DNA of 64,000 bases from Streptomyces longwoodensis (lineage in GTDB: Bacteria > Actinomycetota > Actinomycetes > Streptomycetales > Streptomycetaceae): positions 62,001 to 126,000 of the forward strand of contig NZ_KQ948555.1 of the NCBI RefSeq assembly GCF_001514125.1. Direction: 5' to 3'. Every line of letters begins with the position of its first letter. Position 1 is the stretch's first letter. Of the stretch, positions 33,105-42,414 are shown in pieces. Under the pieces are notes generated by a model that was not told the origin of the DNA, made no database searches, and was given only the letters and a program-made list of their open reading frames with translations. The translations under genes and the position numbers were made by a program.

Positions 33105-34115
33105 TCAGCCCTGCTTCACGAACCCCTGCTGCGTCATCCACTCCAGTGCCACCAGGTGCGGGTCCTGCCCCTCGACGTCCACCTTGGCGTTGAGGTCCTG
33201 CGCCACCGTGTTGGTCAGCCTGCGCGTGACGGGGGCCAGGATGTCGGCGATCTGCGGGTACTTCTCCAGCGTCTTGGTGTGGATCATCGGGGCGGCGTTG
33301 TAGTTGGGGAAGAACTTCCTGTCGTCCTCCATGACCACCAGGTGCATCGCCTTGATGCGGCCGTCCGTGGTGAACACCTCGCCGTAGGTGCAGCTGCCCT
33401 TGGCGACCTGGGTGTAGATGATGCCGGTGTCCATCTGGGTGATGTTCTTGGCCGGCAGTGACATGCCGTACTTCTTCTCCATGCCCGGCAGGCCGTCCGC
33501 GCGGTTGGCGAACTGGCTCTCCACGCACAGGGTCACCGCGCCCGGGTCCTTCTCGGCCAGCGCGGCCACCTCGGACAGGGTCTTCGTGCCGTACTTCTTG
33601 AAGTTGGCCTGGTTCGTGGCGAGCGCGTAGGTGTTGTTGAGCGGGGCCGGGTCCAGCCAGGTGACGCCGTTCCTGCGGTCGGCGTCGCGCACCGCCTCCC
33701 ACTGCTCGTGCGGGTCGGGGATGGGCTGGGTGTTGCCGAGGTAGTTGATCCAGCCGGTGCCGGTGTACTCGTAGTCGGCGTCGGCGGAGCCCTGCCGCAC
33801 GGCCTCGCGGGAGCCGATGGAGCCCTGGATGCCGGTGCGGTCCAGGACGTCGGCGCCGGCCGCCTGGAAGGCGATGCCCATGATCGCGCCGAGGACCAGT
33901 TGCTCGCTGAACTCCTTGGAGGTGACCGTCAGGTGCGCGCCCTTGAGCGGCTCGCCCTGCCCGATGGTCCCGGGCCGCACGTCGTCCGCCATCGGTGACC
34001 CGCTGCTCAGCCCGCACCCCGGGGCCAGCAGCAGGAGCCCGCACAGCAGCAGACGGCGGGAGCGCAGCGGCAGACGGCGGGAGCCGGGGCGCGGGCGGCC
34101 GGTCCGGCGCCTCAT
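33105..34115 (-). CDS. betaine/choline-type ABC transporter substrate-binding lipoprotein
   Basis: 336 residues. A cationic N-terminus (MRRRTGRPRPGSRRLPLRSR) and hydrophobic stretch end in a lipobox LLLAPGC, so it is a lipoprotein on the outer face of the membrane. The OpuAC-like domain starts LTVTSKEFSEQLVLGAIMGI and includes YEYTGTGWINYLG, typical of quaternary-amine binding proteins. It delivers glycine betaine, choline or a related solute to the permeases. Last gene of a four-gene operon, overlapping the upstream permease stop by 4 nt (ATGA). Exact ligand unknown. Confidence 0.9.
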   Translation of the reverse strand: MRRRTGRPRPGSRRLPLRSRRLLLCGLLLLAPGCGLSSGSPMADDVRPGTIGQGEPLKGAHLTVTSKEFSEQLVLGAIMGIAFQAAGADVLDRTGIQGSIGSREAVRQGSADADYEYTGTGWINYLGNTQPIPDPHEQWEAVRDADRRNGVTWLDPAPLNNTYALATNQANFKKYGTKTLSEVAALAEKDPGAVTLCVESQFANRADGLPGMEKKYGMSLPAKNITQMDTGIIYTQVAKGSCTYGEVFTTDGRIKAMHLVVMEDDRKFFPNYNAAPMIHTKTLEKYPQIADILAPVTRRLTNTVAQDLNAKVDVEGQDPHLVALEWMTQQGFVKQG

Positions 34116-35125
34116 CGTCCGTCCTCCAGCCCGCGCGGCCGCAGCAGCAGCTCCGCCAGGGACGCCAGCCAGTCCACCAGCAGCGCCAGCGCCACCGTGA
34201 GGATCGAGCCCAGCACCAGGACCGGCATGCGCTGGTTGGTGATCCCGGTGGTGATCAGAACGCCCAGGCCGCCGCCCCCGCCGAAGGTGGCCAGGGTCGC
34301 CGTGCCGACGTTGAGGACGAGGGCCGTGCGCACGCCCGCGAGGATCAGCGGCACCGCGAGGGGCAGTTCGACCCGGGTGAGCACGCCCAGCGAGGACATC
34401 CCGATGCCGCGGGCCGCCTCGAGCAGCGTCGGGTCGTTGGCGTCGAGCCCGGCGATCGTGTTGGACAGCACCGGCAGCACGGCGTAGATGACGATGCCGA
34501 TGAGGGCCGCCTTCATGCCGGTGCCCAGCCAGATCACCAGCAGTGCCAGCAGGCCGATCGCCGGGGTCGCCTGGCCGGTGTTGGCGAACGCCATCGCCAC
34601 CGGGGTCGCCCTGCGCAGGGACCGGCGGGTGAGCAGGATGCCCGCCGGGATGGCGATGACCAGCACGAAGAAGGTGGAGATCACGGTCAGTTCGACGTGC
34701 TGCCACAGTGCCTTGGAGACCTGGCCGCCCGACAGCGCGTTCTCGGAGATCGCGTCCAGTTCGGCCTGCCGGAACCACAGCCAGGTCGCCAGCAGCAGGG
34801 CGACGAGGAACAGCGGCAGCAGGGTCAGCTTCTGCCAGGTGATCCGCGACCGCCCCGCTGCGGCCGCCGGCCGTCCGGCCCCCCGTCCCGTGTCGCCCGC
34901 TCCGCCGCTGCCGCCCGGGCCGGTCCCGGTCCCCTCGGAGCCGCCGTCCGCCGCTCCGGTATCGTCCCCGGCGTCCGGGCCGTCGGCCAGGTCCACCCCG
35001 TGCCGCGCGACGACTACGCCGTCCGCGCGGTCACCGGCCGCCACGCCGCCCGCACCGCCAGCGCCCACGCCGCCCGCGCCGCCCGCACCGCGCTGGCCGT
35101 CACCCCGTCCCGTCAGTCCCCTCAT
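34112..35125 (-). CDS. ABC transporter permease (betaine/choline type) with disordered N-terminus
   Basis: 337 residues. The first about 95 residues are Gly/Ala/Asp-rich low-complexity; the permease domain with five or six helices begins at about 105 (LLPLFLVALLLATWLWF) and contains the conserved cytoplasmic loop EAARGIGMSSLGVLTRVELP (EAA motif). Pairs with the ATPase and the second permease encoded upstream. The start ATG at 35123-35125 overlaps the ATPase stop. The glycine-rich N-terminal extension is atypical; an internal start is possible but no better site was seen. Confidence 0.87.
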   Translation of the reverse strand: MRGLTGRGDGQRGAGGAGGVGAGGAGGVAAGDRADGVVVARHGVDLADGPDAGDDTGAADGGSEGTGTGPGGSGGAGDTGRGAGRPAAAAGRSRITWQKLTLLPLFLVALLLATWLWFRQAELDAISENALSGGQVSKALWQHVELTVISTFFVLVIAIPAGILLTRRSLRRATPVAMAFANTGQATPAIGLLALLVIWLGTGMKAALIGIVIYAVLPVLSNTIAGLDANDPTLLEAARGIGMSSLGVLTRVELPLAVPLILAGVRTALVLNVGTATLATFGGGGGLGVLITTGITNQRMPVLVLGSILTVALALLVDWLASLAELLLRPRGLEDGR

Positions 35126-36360
35126 GCCGTCGTCCCCCCGCTCGCGCCCTCCTGTTCGGCGTGGGTCTGCGCGGCCCGGGTCTCCGCCAGGTCGTGCTGG
35201 TGCTCCATGGCCTCCAGGCGGTCGGCCTCCAGCAGCTCGTGCACGGAGTTCATCAGCGTCTCCATGTCGACGACGCCCGTGTACTCCCCGCGCCGCCCGG
35301 TCACCGCGGCCCGCCCGGAGCTGTCGGTGAGGACCGCCTCCAGCGCGTCGCGCAGGGTCGCGTCCCGGGTCACCGTGTCGTGCACCAGCGTCCCCGCACG
35401 CGCCAGCGAGCCCTTGGCGCGCATCAGGTCGCCGCGCCGCAGCCACTTGTAGGGGCGGCCCCGCCGGTCCAGCAGCAGGATCTCGTTGGTGCCGCTGGAG
35501 CGCAGCCGGTTGAAGATCGTCTGCAGCGGGTCGTCGACGGTCACCGTCGGGTAGTCGGTGATCTCCACGTCCCGGACGCGCGTGAGGTTGAGCCGCTTCA
35601 GGGCGGCCCCGGCGCCGACGAACCCGGACACGAAGTCGTCCGCCGGGTTGGTGAGGATCGCCTCCGGGGTGTCGAACTGGGCGATGTGCGAGCGTTCGCG
35701 CAGCACCGCGATCCGGTCGCCCAGCTTGATCGCCTCGTCGAAGTCGTGGGTGACGAACACGATCGTCTTGTGCAGCTCGCGCTGGAGGCGGATCAGCTCG
35801 TCCTGGAGGTGGTCGCGGGTGATCGGGTCGACCGCGCCGAACGGCTCGTCCATCAGCAGCACCGGCGGGTCCGCGGCGAGCGCCCGGGCGACGCCCACCC
35901 GCTGCTGCTGGCCGCCGGACAGCTGCCGGGGATAGCGGCCGCGGAACTCGCCGGGGTCGAGCCCCACCAGGTCCAGCAGCTCCTCCACCCGGTCCCTGGT
36001 CCGGCCCGTGGACCAGCCGGTCATCCTCGGCACCAGGGCGATGTTCTGGGCGACGGTCATGTGCGGGAACAGCCCGGCCGACTGGATCGCGTAGCCGATC
36101 TTGCGGCGCAGCTTCACCGGGTCGATGTCGGTGACGTCCTCGCCGCCGATGCGGATGCGGCCGCCGGTCGGCTCGATCAGCCGGTTGATCATCTTCAGCG
36201 TGGTGGACTTCCCGCACCCCGAGGGCCCGACGAAGATGACGGTCTCGCCCGCCTTGATCTCCATGCTGACGTTGTCGACGGCGGGCCGGGGACTGCCCGG
36301 GTACAGCTTGCTCAGGTTCTCCAGCTCGATGGTCGCGCCCCCGGCCGACGACTCAGACAC
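35122..36360 (-). CDS. betaine/choline ABC transporter ATP-binding protein with CBS domains
   Basis: 412 residues from a GTG. Walker A VGPSGCGKST (about 43-52), signature LSGGQQQRVGVARAL (about 147-161), Walker B LLMDEPFGAVD, then H-loop VTHDF. A C-terminal tandem CBS region (about 255-390) matches OpuA/ProV-type ATPases, where it senses ionic strength or nucleotides. Drives uptake of a compatible solute. Its stop overlaps the next gene (ATGA) and its GTG overlaps the upstream permease, so all four genes are coupled. Confidence 0.93.
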   Translation of the reverse strand: MSESSAGGATIELENLSKLYPGSPRPAVDNVSMEIKAGETVIFVGPSGCGKSTTLKMINRLIEPTGGRIRIGGEDVTDIDPVKLRRKIGYAIQSAGLFPHMTVAQNIALVPRMTGWSTGRTRDRVEELLDLVGLDPGEFRGRYPRQLSGGQQQRVGVARALAADPPVLLMDEPFGAVDPITRDHLQDELIRLQRELHKTIVFVTHDFDEAIKLGDRIAVLRERSHIAQFDTPEAILTNPADDFVSGFVGAGAALKRLNLTRVRDVEITDYPTVTVDDPLQTIFNRLRSSGTNEILLLDRRGRPYKWLRRGDLMRAKGSLARAGTLVHDTVTRDATLRDALEAVLTDSSGRAAVTGRRGEYTGVVDMETLMNSVHELLEADRLEAMEHQHDLAETRAAQTHAEQEGASGGTTA

Positions 36361-37000
36361 GGATCCCCCTCGGAATGGTCAGCCGTCCGATGAGGACGTA
36401 CGCGGCGTCGAACAGCAGCGCCAGCACGATGATCCCGAGCGTGCCGGCGAGGACCTGGTTGAGCGCGTTCGCGCTGCCCAGCGAGGAGATGCCGCGGAAG
36501 ATCTCGTTGCCGAGGCCGGGCCCGGAGGCGTAGGCGGCGATGGCGGCGATGCCCATCAGCATCTGGGTGGCGACGCGGATCCCGGTGAGGATCGGCGGCC
36601 AGGCCAGCGGCAGCTCGACCCGCAGCAGCCGGGCGAGACGGGACATCCCGATGCCGCGCGCCGCGTCGACCAGGGAGGGGTCCACCCCGCGCAGCCCGAC
36701 GATCGCGTTGCGCACGATCGGCAGCAGCCCGTACAGCGTCAGCGCGGTGACCGTCGGCGGCACGCCCAGGCCGACGACCGGGATGAGCAGGCCGATCATG
36801 GCGAGCGAGGGGATGGTCAGGACGGTCGACGTGGCCGTGGTGGCGAGGCCGCCGGCCCAGTCGCTGCGGTAGGTGGCGACCGCGATCAGCACCCCGATCA
36901 GGGTGGCCACGACCATGCACTGGAAGACGGCGCTCGCGTGCTGGTAGGCGTCGGTGAGCAGCTGCTGGTGCCGGCTGCTCAGGTACTCCCAGAAGGTCAC
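36353..37000 (-). CDS. ABC transporter permease (betaine/choline type)
   Basis: 215 residues from a GTG preceded by GAGGAGG, the first gene of the operon. Five or six membrane helices; the EAA loop reads DAARGIGMSRLARLLRVELP. Compact permease lacking the N-terminal extension of its partner at 34112. Together they form the heterodimeric channel of an OpuC-like importer. The ORF ends 8 nt inside the ATPase gene start. Just downstream of hpdA on the same strand with 18 nt between, so the whole cluster may be co-transcribed with hpdA. Confidence 0.92.
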   Translation of the reverse strand: MTFWEYLSSRHQQLLTDAYQHASAVFQCMVVATLIGVLIAVATYRSDWAGGLATTATSTVLTIPSLAMIGLLIPVVGLGVPPTVTALTLYGLLPIVRNAIVGLRGVDPSLVDAARGIGMSRLARLLRVELPLAWPPILTGIRVATQMLMGIAAIAAYASGPGLGNEIFRGISSLGSANALNQVLAGTLGIIVLALLFDAAYVLIGRLTIPRGIRV

Positions 37001-37018
37001 GCGGCACCTCCTCGCGGG

Positions 37019-37498
37019 TCAGGTCCTCGCCCGTTCCTCCGCCGCCTGCTCCACCAGCGGGATGATCCGCAGCGGGACGGGGTTCTCCATCACGATCGCG
37101 GTGGAGGCCCGGACGATCCCATCAAAACCGACGACCCGGTCGATGACCCGCTGGAGGTCGGCGTTGGAGCGGGCCACCAGCCGGCACAGCATGTCCCCGG
37201 TGCCGGTCGTGGTGTGCAGCTCCAGCACCTCCGGCACGGACGCCAAGTGGGCCCGCACGTCCGGGCCTTGGCCCTGGCGGATCTGCAGGGTGGCGAACGC
37301 GGTCACCGGGTAGCCGAGGGCCGCCGGATCGACGTCCGGGCCAAATCCGCGGATGACTCCGTTCGACGTAAGCCGGTCCAGGCGCGCCTGCACGGTCCCG
37401 CGCGCCACCCCGAGGCGGCGGGACATCTCCAGCACGCCGACGCGCGGCTCGCGGGCCAGCAGCACGATGATCCGGCCGTCCAGCTGATCGATCCCCAC
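37019..37498 (-). CDS. hpdA: Lrp/AsnC-family regulator (HpdA type)
   Basis: 159 residues from GTG 37496-37498, with GGGGAGG 7 nt before it. Helix-turn-helix at about residues 4-55 (LDGRIIVLLAREPRVGVLEM, SRRLGVARGTVQARLDRL), then an RAM/AsnC effector domain (GTGDMLCRLVARSNADLQRV). It is divergent from hppD and, in S. coelicolor, the protein at this position (HpdA) activates hppD and represses itself in response to tyrosine pathway intermediates. Family is seen; the name follows from gene order and known function. A perfect palindrome sits between the two genes. Confidence 0.85.
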   Translation of the reverse strand: MGIDQLDGRIIVLLAREPRVGVLEMSRRLGVARGTVQARLDRLTSNGVIRGFGPDVDPAALGYPVTAFATLQIRQGQGPDVRAHLASVPEVLELHTTTGTGDMLCRLVARSNADLQRVIDRVVGFDGIVRASTAIVMENPVPLRIIPLVEQAAEERART

Positions 37499-37542
37499 GG
37501 CGGTGCCTCCCCGGTGGTCATCCTGTACAGAAAGGCCGATGA

Positions 37543-38772
<1,230 letters not shown>

Positions 38773-38780
38773 GCCACCCC

Positions 38781-38804
38781 GCCGCGCCCCCCACGGGGCG
38801 CGGC
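38781..38804. terminator. terminator between hppD and TPR gene
   Basis: GCCGCGCCCC (38781-38790) and GGGGCGCGGC (38795-38804) form a perfect 10-bp stem with a 4-nt loop between convergent genes. Confidence 0.7.
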
Positions 38805-38818
38805 CCGGCCGCCGGACG

Positions 38819-40252
38819 TCAGCGCGGCACCCCGACGTCCGGCGGCTCGCCCACCTGCGCCAGCGCCGCCCGCGCCAGCGGCGCCCCCAGCGGCGAGAAG
38901 TACGGGTTGATGCGCAGCGCCTCCTCCAGGTGCCGCCGCGCCGCCCCGGACCGGCCCATCGCCTGCTCGATCACGCCCCGGTGGTACACGTACGGCGCGC
39001 TGCGCACCGTGCCGCCGTGCTCCCGGTCGGTGGCGACCGTCGCGTACCCGAGCGCCTCGGTGTCCTGCCCGATCCGGTGCAGCGCCCAGCCCAGCGCGTC
39101 GGCCACGTCGATGCCCGGCTGGCGCCGCCACTCGGCGCGCAGCAGCCGCACCGCGGCCACCGGGTCGCCGTGGTCCGCCTCCAGCAGGCCCAGCACCAGG
39201 TCCCCGTCGACCCCGCCGGCCGCGTCCCGCCGCACCCGCTCCCGGGCCAGGTCGTACTGCACCGCGGCCTCCTGCCGGAGCCCCAGTGACTCCTGCAGTT
39301 CGCCCAGCTCCAGGGCGTACTGGGGGAGGGGCTGCCGGGCCAGTGCCGTGCGGTACGCCGACTGCGCCTTCGCGGTGCGGCCCAGCGCGGCCAGCGCCCG
39401 CCCCCGCCCGGCGTGCGCGGCCCCCAGGTGCGGGTCGAGCAGCACCGCCTCCTCGAAGTGGCGCAGCGCGTCCTCCCGGTCGCCCCGCTCGAACGCCAGC
39501 TGCCCGCCCCGCTCCAGCCGGGCCGCCCGCTCCGCCAGGCCGGCCGCGGCCGCCGCCGCGTCGGACAGGGCGGCCGCCGCGTCCTCCCGCCAGCCCCGCT
39601 CGCGGTAGACCTCCGCCGCCCGCGCCAGCACCGCGGGCCCCGACGCCAGCCGCCGCAGCCGGCCGAGGGCGGCGTACGCCCGCTTGTAGTCGCCGAGCCC
39701 CGTGCAGGCGTCGATCAGCGCCGGGTACGCCGACCACCGCTTCGGCGCCGCCTCCAGCGCGGTCTCGCTCCAGCCGAGCGCGCCCCGGAAGTCCCGGCGC
39801 GCGACCGCGAGCCCGGCCATCCCGTCGAGGGCGTCCGGATGGTCCGGCCCCACCCGCAGCGAGGTGCGCAGCGCCCGCTCGGCCTTCGGGTAGAAGCCCG
39901 CCGCGTCGCCCGTGCGCCGCCCCTGCTCGACGTACGCCGTCCCGAGCAGCGCCCACGACCGGGCGTCGCGCGACTGCCGCCGCACCGCCCGCTCCCGGCG
40001 GCCGATCAGCTCCCCGAGGTCCGCCGGCGCGCCCGACACCCCCGCCACGACCGCCGTCCCGGCCCGCGCTCCCGGCGCCGCGGCGGCGGGCGTCCGCGCC
40101 ACGGGCGGCTCCCCGAACGGCACGCACAGCAGCACCGCGCCCAGCACCAGCGACCCGGCGACCGCACCGGCCAGGAGCGGCCGGCGACGCACCACCGCCG
40201 GGACCGGTGACCGTCGCGCGCGGGGCTCCGCTTGGTTCTCCATGGCGCTCAC
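38819..40252 (-). CDS. TPR-repeat protein with N-terminal membrane anchor
   Basis: 477 residues. A hydrophobic segment at about 26-45 (LLAGAVAGSLVLGAVLLCVP) after a basic N-terminus anchors or exports it. The rest is Ala/Leu/Arg-rich helical repeats, including recognisable TPRs (SWALLGTAYVEQGRRTGDAA, EEAVLLDPHLGAAHAGRGRA, and GWALHRIGQDTEALGYATVA). Probably an extracytoplasmic or membrane-bound scaffolding protein. ATGs at 40252 and 40243 are both possible. No catalytic motif. Convergent with hppD and divergent from the FAD-oxidase gene. Confidence 0.8.
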   Translation of the reverse strand: MSAMENQAEPRARRSPVPAVVRRRPLLAGAVAGSLVLGAVLLCVPFGEPPVARTPAAAAPGARAGTAVVAGVSGAPADLGELIGRRERAVRRQSRDARSWALLGTAYVEQGRRTGDAAGFYPKAERALRTSLRVGPDHPDALDGMAGLAVARRDFRGALGWSETALEAAPKRWSAYPALIDACTGLGDYKRAYAALGRLRRLASGPAVLARAAEVYRERGWREDAAAALSDAAAAAAGLAERAARLERGGQLAFERGDREDALRHFEEAVLLDPHLGAAHAGRGRALAALGRTAKAQSAYRTALARQPLPQYALELGELQESLGLRQEAAVQYDLARERVRRDAAGGVDGDLVLGLLEADHGDPVAAVRLLRAEWRRQPGIDVADALGWALHRIGQDTEALGYATVATDREHGGTVRSAPYVYHRGVIEQAMGRSGAARRHLEEALRINPYFSPLGAPLARAALAQVGEPPDVGVPR

Positions 40253-40341
40253 TGTGCGTCGGTGCGGCCACCGCGGTGGCGCAGCCGAAGCGTGCGGCGA
40301 GTGGGGTTCACACCGATGGCCCCCGGTGCGAACCTGTGATC

Positions 40342-41742
40342 ATGAGCCGTATCGAAGCGCCCAGCGACGACGTCACCGGCAACCTCCTCGACCGGCTGCT
40401 CACCGGCCTGCCCGCCGAGGCGGTCCACACCGACCCCGACGTCACGGCCTCCTACGCCCACGACATGGCGAGCTTCTGCCCGGCCGGCGCCCCGGCCGTG
40501 GTCGTGCTGCCGCGCACCGTCGAACAGGTGCAGCACGTGATGCGCGTGGCGACCGAGCTGCGCGTCCCGGTCGTCCCGCAGGGCGCCCGCACGGGTCTGT
40601 CGGGCGGCGCGAACGCCTCCGACGGCTGCATCGTGCTGTCCCTGACCCGCATGGACCGCATCCTGGACATCAGCCCCGTCGACCGGGTCGCCGTCGTCGA
40701 ACCCGGCGTGGTCAACGCGACGCTCTCCCGGGCCGTGGGCGAGCACGGCCTGTACTACCCGCCGGACCCCTCAAGCTGGGAGACCTGCACGATCGGCGGC
40801 AACATCGGCACCGCCTCGGGCGGCCTGTGCTGCGTCAAGTACGGCGTCACCGCCGAGTACGTCCTCGGCCTCGACGTCGTCCTGGCCGACGGTCGGCTGA
40901 TGTCCACCGGCCGCCGCACCGCCAAGGGCGTCGCCGGCTACGACCTCACCCGGCTGTTCGTCGGCTCCGAGGGCTCGCTCGGCATCGTCGTGCGGGCCGT
41001 CCTCGCGCTTCGGCCCCGGCCGCCGCGCCAGCTGGTGCTGGCCGCCGAGTTCGCCTCGGCCGGCGCCGCCTGCGACGCCGTCTGCCGCGTCATGGCGGGC
41101 GGGCACACGCCCTCACTCCTCGAACTCATGGACCGTACGACGGTCCGCGCCGTCAACGAACTGACCCGCATGGGGCTGCCCGAGACCACCGAGGCGCTGC
41201 TGCTGTGCGCCTTCGACACCCCCGACCCGGCGGCCGACCTCGCCGCCGTCGGCGCGCTGTGCGAGGCCGCCGGCGCCACCCAGGTGGTGCCCGCCGAGGA
41301 CACCGCCGAGTCCGAACTGCTGCTCCAGGCGCGGCGGTCGTCGCTCGTCGCGCTGGAGGCGGTCACGGGCACGACGATGATCGACGACGTGTGCGTGCCC
41401 CGCTCGCGCCTCGGCGACATGCTCGAAGGGGTGGAGCGGATCGCCGGGAAGTACGGCCTGACCATCGGGGTCGTCGCCCACGCGGGCGACGGCAACACCC
41501 ACCCCACCGTCTGCTTCGACGCCCAGGACCCCGGGGAGTCCCGGCGGGCCCGCGAGTCCTTCGACGAGATCATGGCCCTCGGCCTGGAACTCGGCGGCAC
41601 CATCACCGGCGAACACGGCGTCGGCGTGCTCAAGAAGGAGTGGCTGGCACGCGAACTCGGCCCCGTGGGGCTGGAGATGCAGCGGGCCGTGAAGGACGTC
41701 TTCGACCCGCTGGGCATCCTCAACCCCGGCAAGCTGTTCTGA
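40342..41742 (+). CDS. FAD-linked oxidase (glycolate/lactate dehydrogenase GlcD-like)
   Basis: 466 residues. FAD-binding PCMH domain: VVPQGARTGLSGGANASDGC at about 74-93 and TCTIGGNIGTASGGLCCVKY (about 148-167), then the FAD-linked C-terminal domain ending VVAHAGDGNTHPTVCFD and GTITGEHGVGVLKKEWLARE, with the FAD-contact histidines of the vanillyl-alcohol oxidase superfamily. Probably oxidises a 2-hydroxy acid, passing electrons to quinone or an FeS partner; no GlcE/GlcF partner adjoins. GAACCT lies 6 nt before the ATG, so perhaps leaderless. Substrate unknown. Confidence 0.88.
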   Translation: MSRIEAPSDDVTGNLLDRLLTGLPAEAVHTDPDVTASYAHDMASFCPAGAPAVVVLPRTVEQVQHVMRVATELRVPVVPQGARTGLSGGANASDGCIVLSLTRMDRILDISPVDRVAVVEPGVVNATLSRAVGEHGLYYPPDPSSWETCTIGGNIGTASGGLCCVKYGVTAEYVLGLDVVLADGRLMSTGRRTAKGVAGYDLTRLFVGSEGSLGIVVRAVLALRPRPPRQLVLAAEFASAGAACDAVCRVMAGGHTPSLLELMDRTTVRAVNELTRMGLPETTEALLLCAFDTPDPAADLAAVGALCEAAGATQVVPAEDTAESELLLQARRSSLVALEAVTGTTMIDDVCVPRSRLGDMLEGVERIAGKYGLTIGVVAHAGDGNTHPTVCFDAQDPGESRRARESFDEIMALGLELGGTITGEHGVGVLKKEWLARELGPVGLEMQRAVKDVFDPLGILNPGKLF

Positions 41743-41768
41743 CCGGCGGCCCCCGGCCGGCCCGGGGC

Positions 41769-42182
41769 TCACTGCGCGAGCAGCTGGTCGAGCGCTTCGT
41801 CGAGGCCCAGCTGCTCGCCCTCCGTCCCCGGGGGCACCACCGTCAGGGTCCGCTCCAGCCACGCCGAGACCTGCGGGATCGGCGCCTCCAGCAGCGCGTC
41901 GCCGTCCGGCGAACTGAGCGCCATCAGCACGACGCTGCGGCCCTGCGCCTTCGCCGGCCACGCCCGCACGTCGCCGTGCCCGCACGGCCGGAACACCCCT
42001 TCCACCAGCAGTTCGCGGGCGAACGTCCAGTGCACCGGCTGCTCGGAGTTGGTGTGGAAGACGACGTGCACGGCGAACGGGTCGTCACTGCGGTACGTCA
42101 GCCGGGCCGGGACCGGCACGCTGCGCTCCGGCGACAGGACCAGCTTCATCTCCAGCTCGCGCTCGACGAGGGTGTGGTGCAT
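41769..42182 (-). CDS. ssgG: SsgA-like sporulation/cell-division protein (SALP)
   Basis: 137 residues, ordinary SALP length, from ATG 42180-42182 with GGAAAGGA upstream. The SsgA family pattern is clear: VPVPARLTYRSDDPFAVHVV, EQPVHWTFARELLVEG, and RSVVLMALSSPDGDALLEAP. SALPs place septa and remodel cell wall in sporulating aerial hyphae. Gene order beside this FAD-oxidase, RDD proteins and M6 protease matches ssgG in S. coelicolor, required for correct septum positions; I use that symbol with some reserve. Expressed probably during differentiation. Confidence 0.85.
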   Translation of the reverse strand: MHHTLVERELEMKLVLSPERSVPVPARLTYRSDDPFAVHVVFHTNSEQPVHWTFARELLVEGVFRPCGHGDVRAWPAKAQGRSVVLMALSSPDGDALLEAPIPQVSAWLERTLTVVPPGTEGEQLGLDEALDQLLAQ

Positions 42183-42414
42183 GACGGTGTCCTTTCCACT
42201 GGAAGGCCGCTCGGACCGGGCCCGTGCCAGGTGAGAGGGAGCCGGGGGCCGGCCATTACGCGGGTTCGGGAAGATTTCTCTCCGAACGGGTGACGCGGGT
42301 GCACGACCGTGCCCGGAAAGGGGCGGGACTTGCGGGAGGGGAGGTGGGGCCCCCGCGCGTCTGGTAGATGTGGAGCCCCCCATCCCACCCCCGAGCAGAT
42401 ACGGGACGACGGAC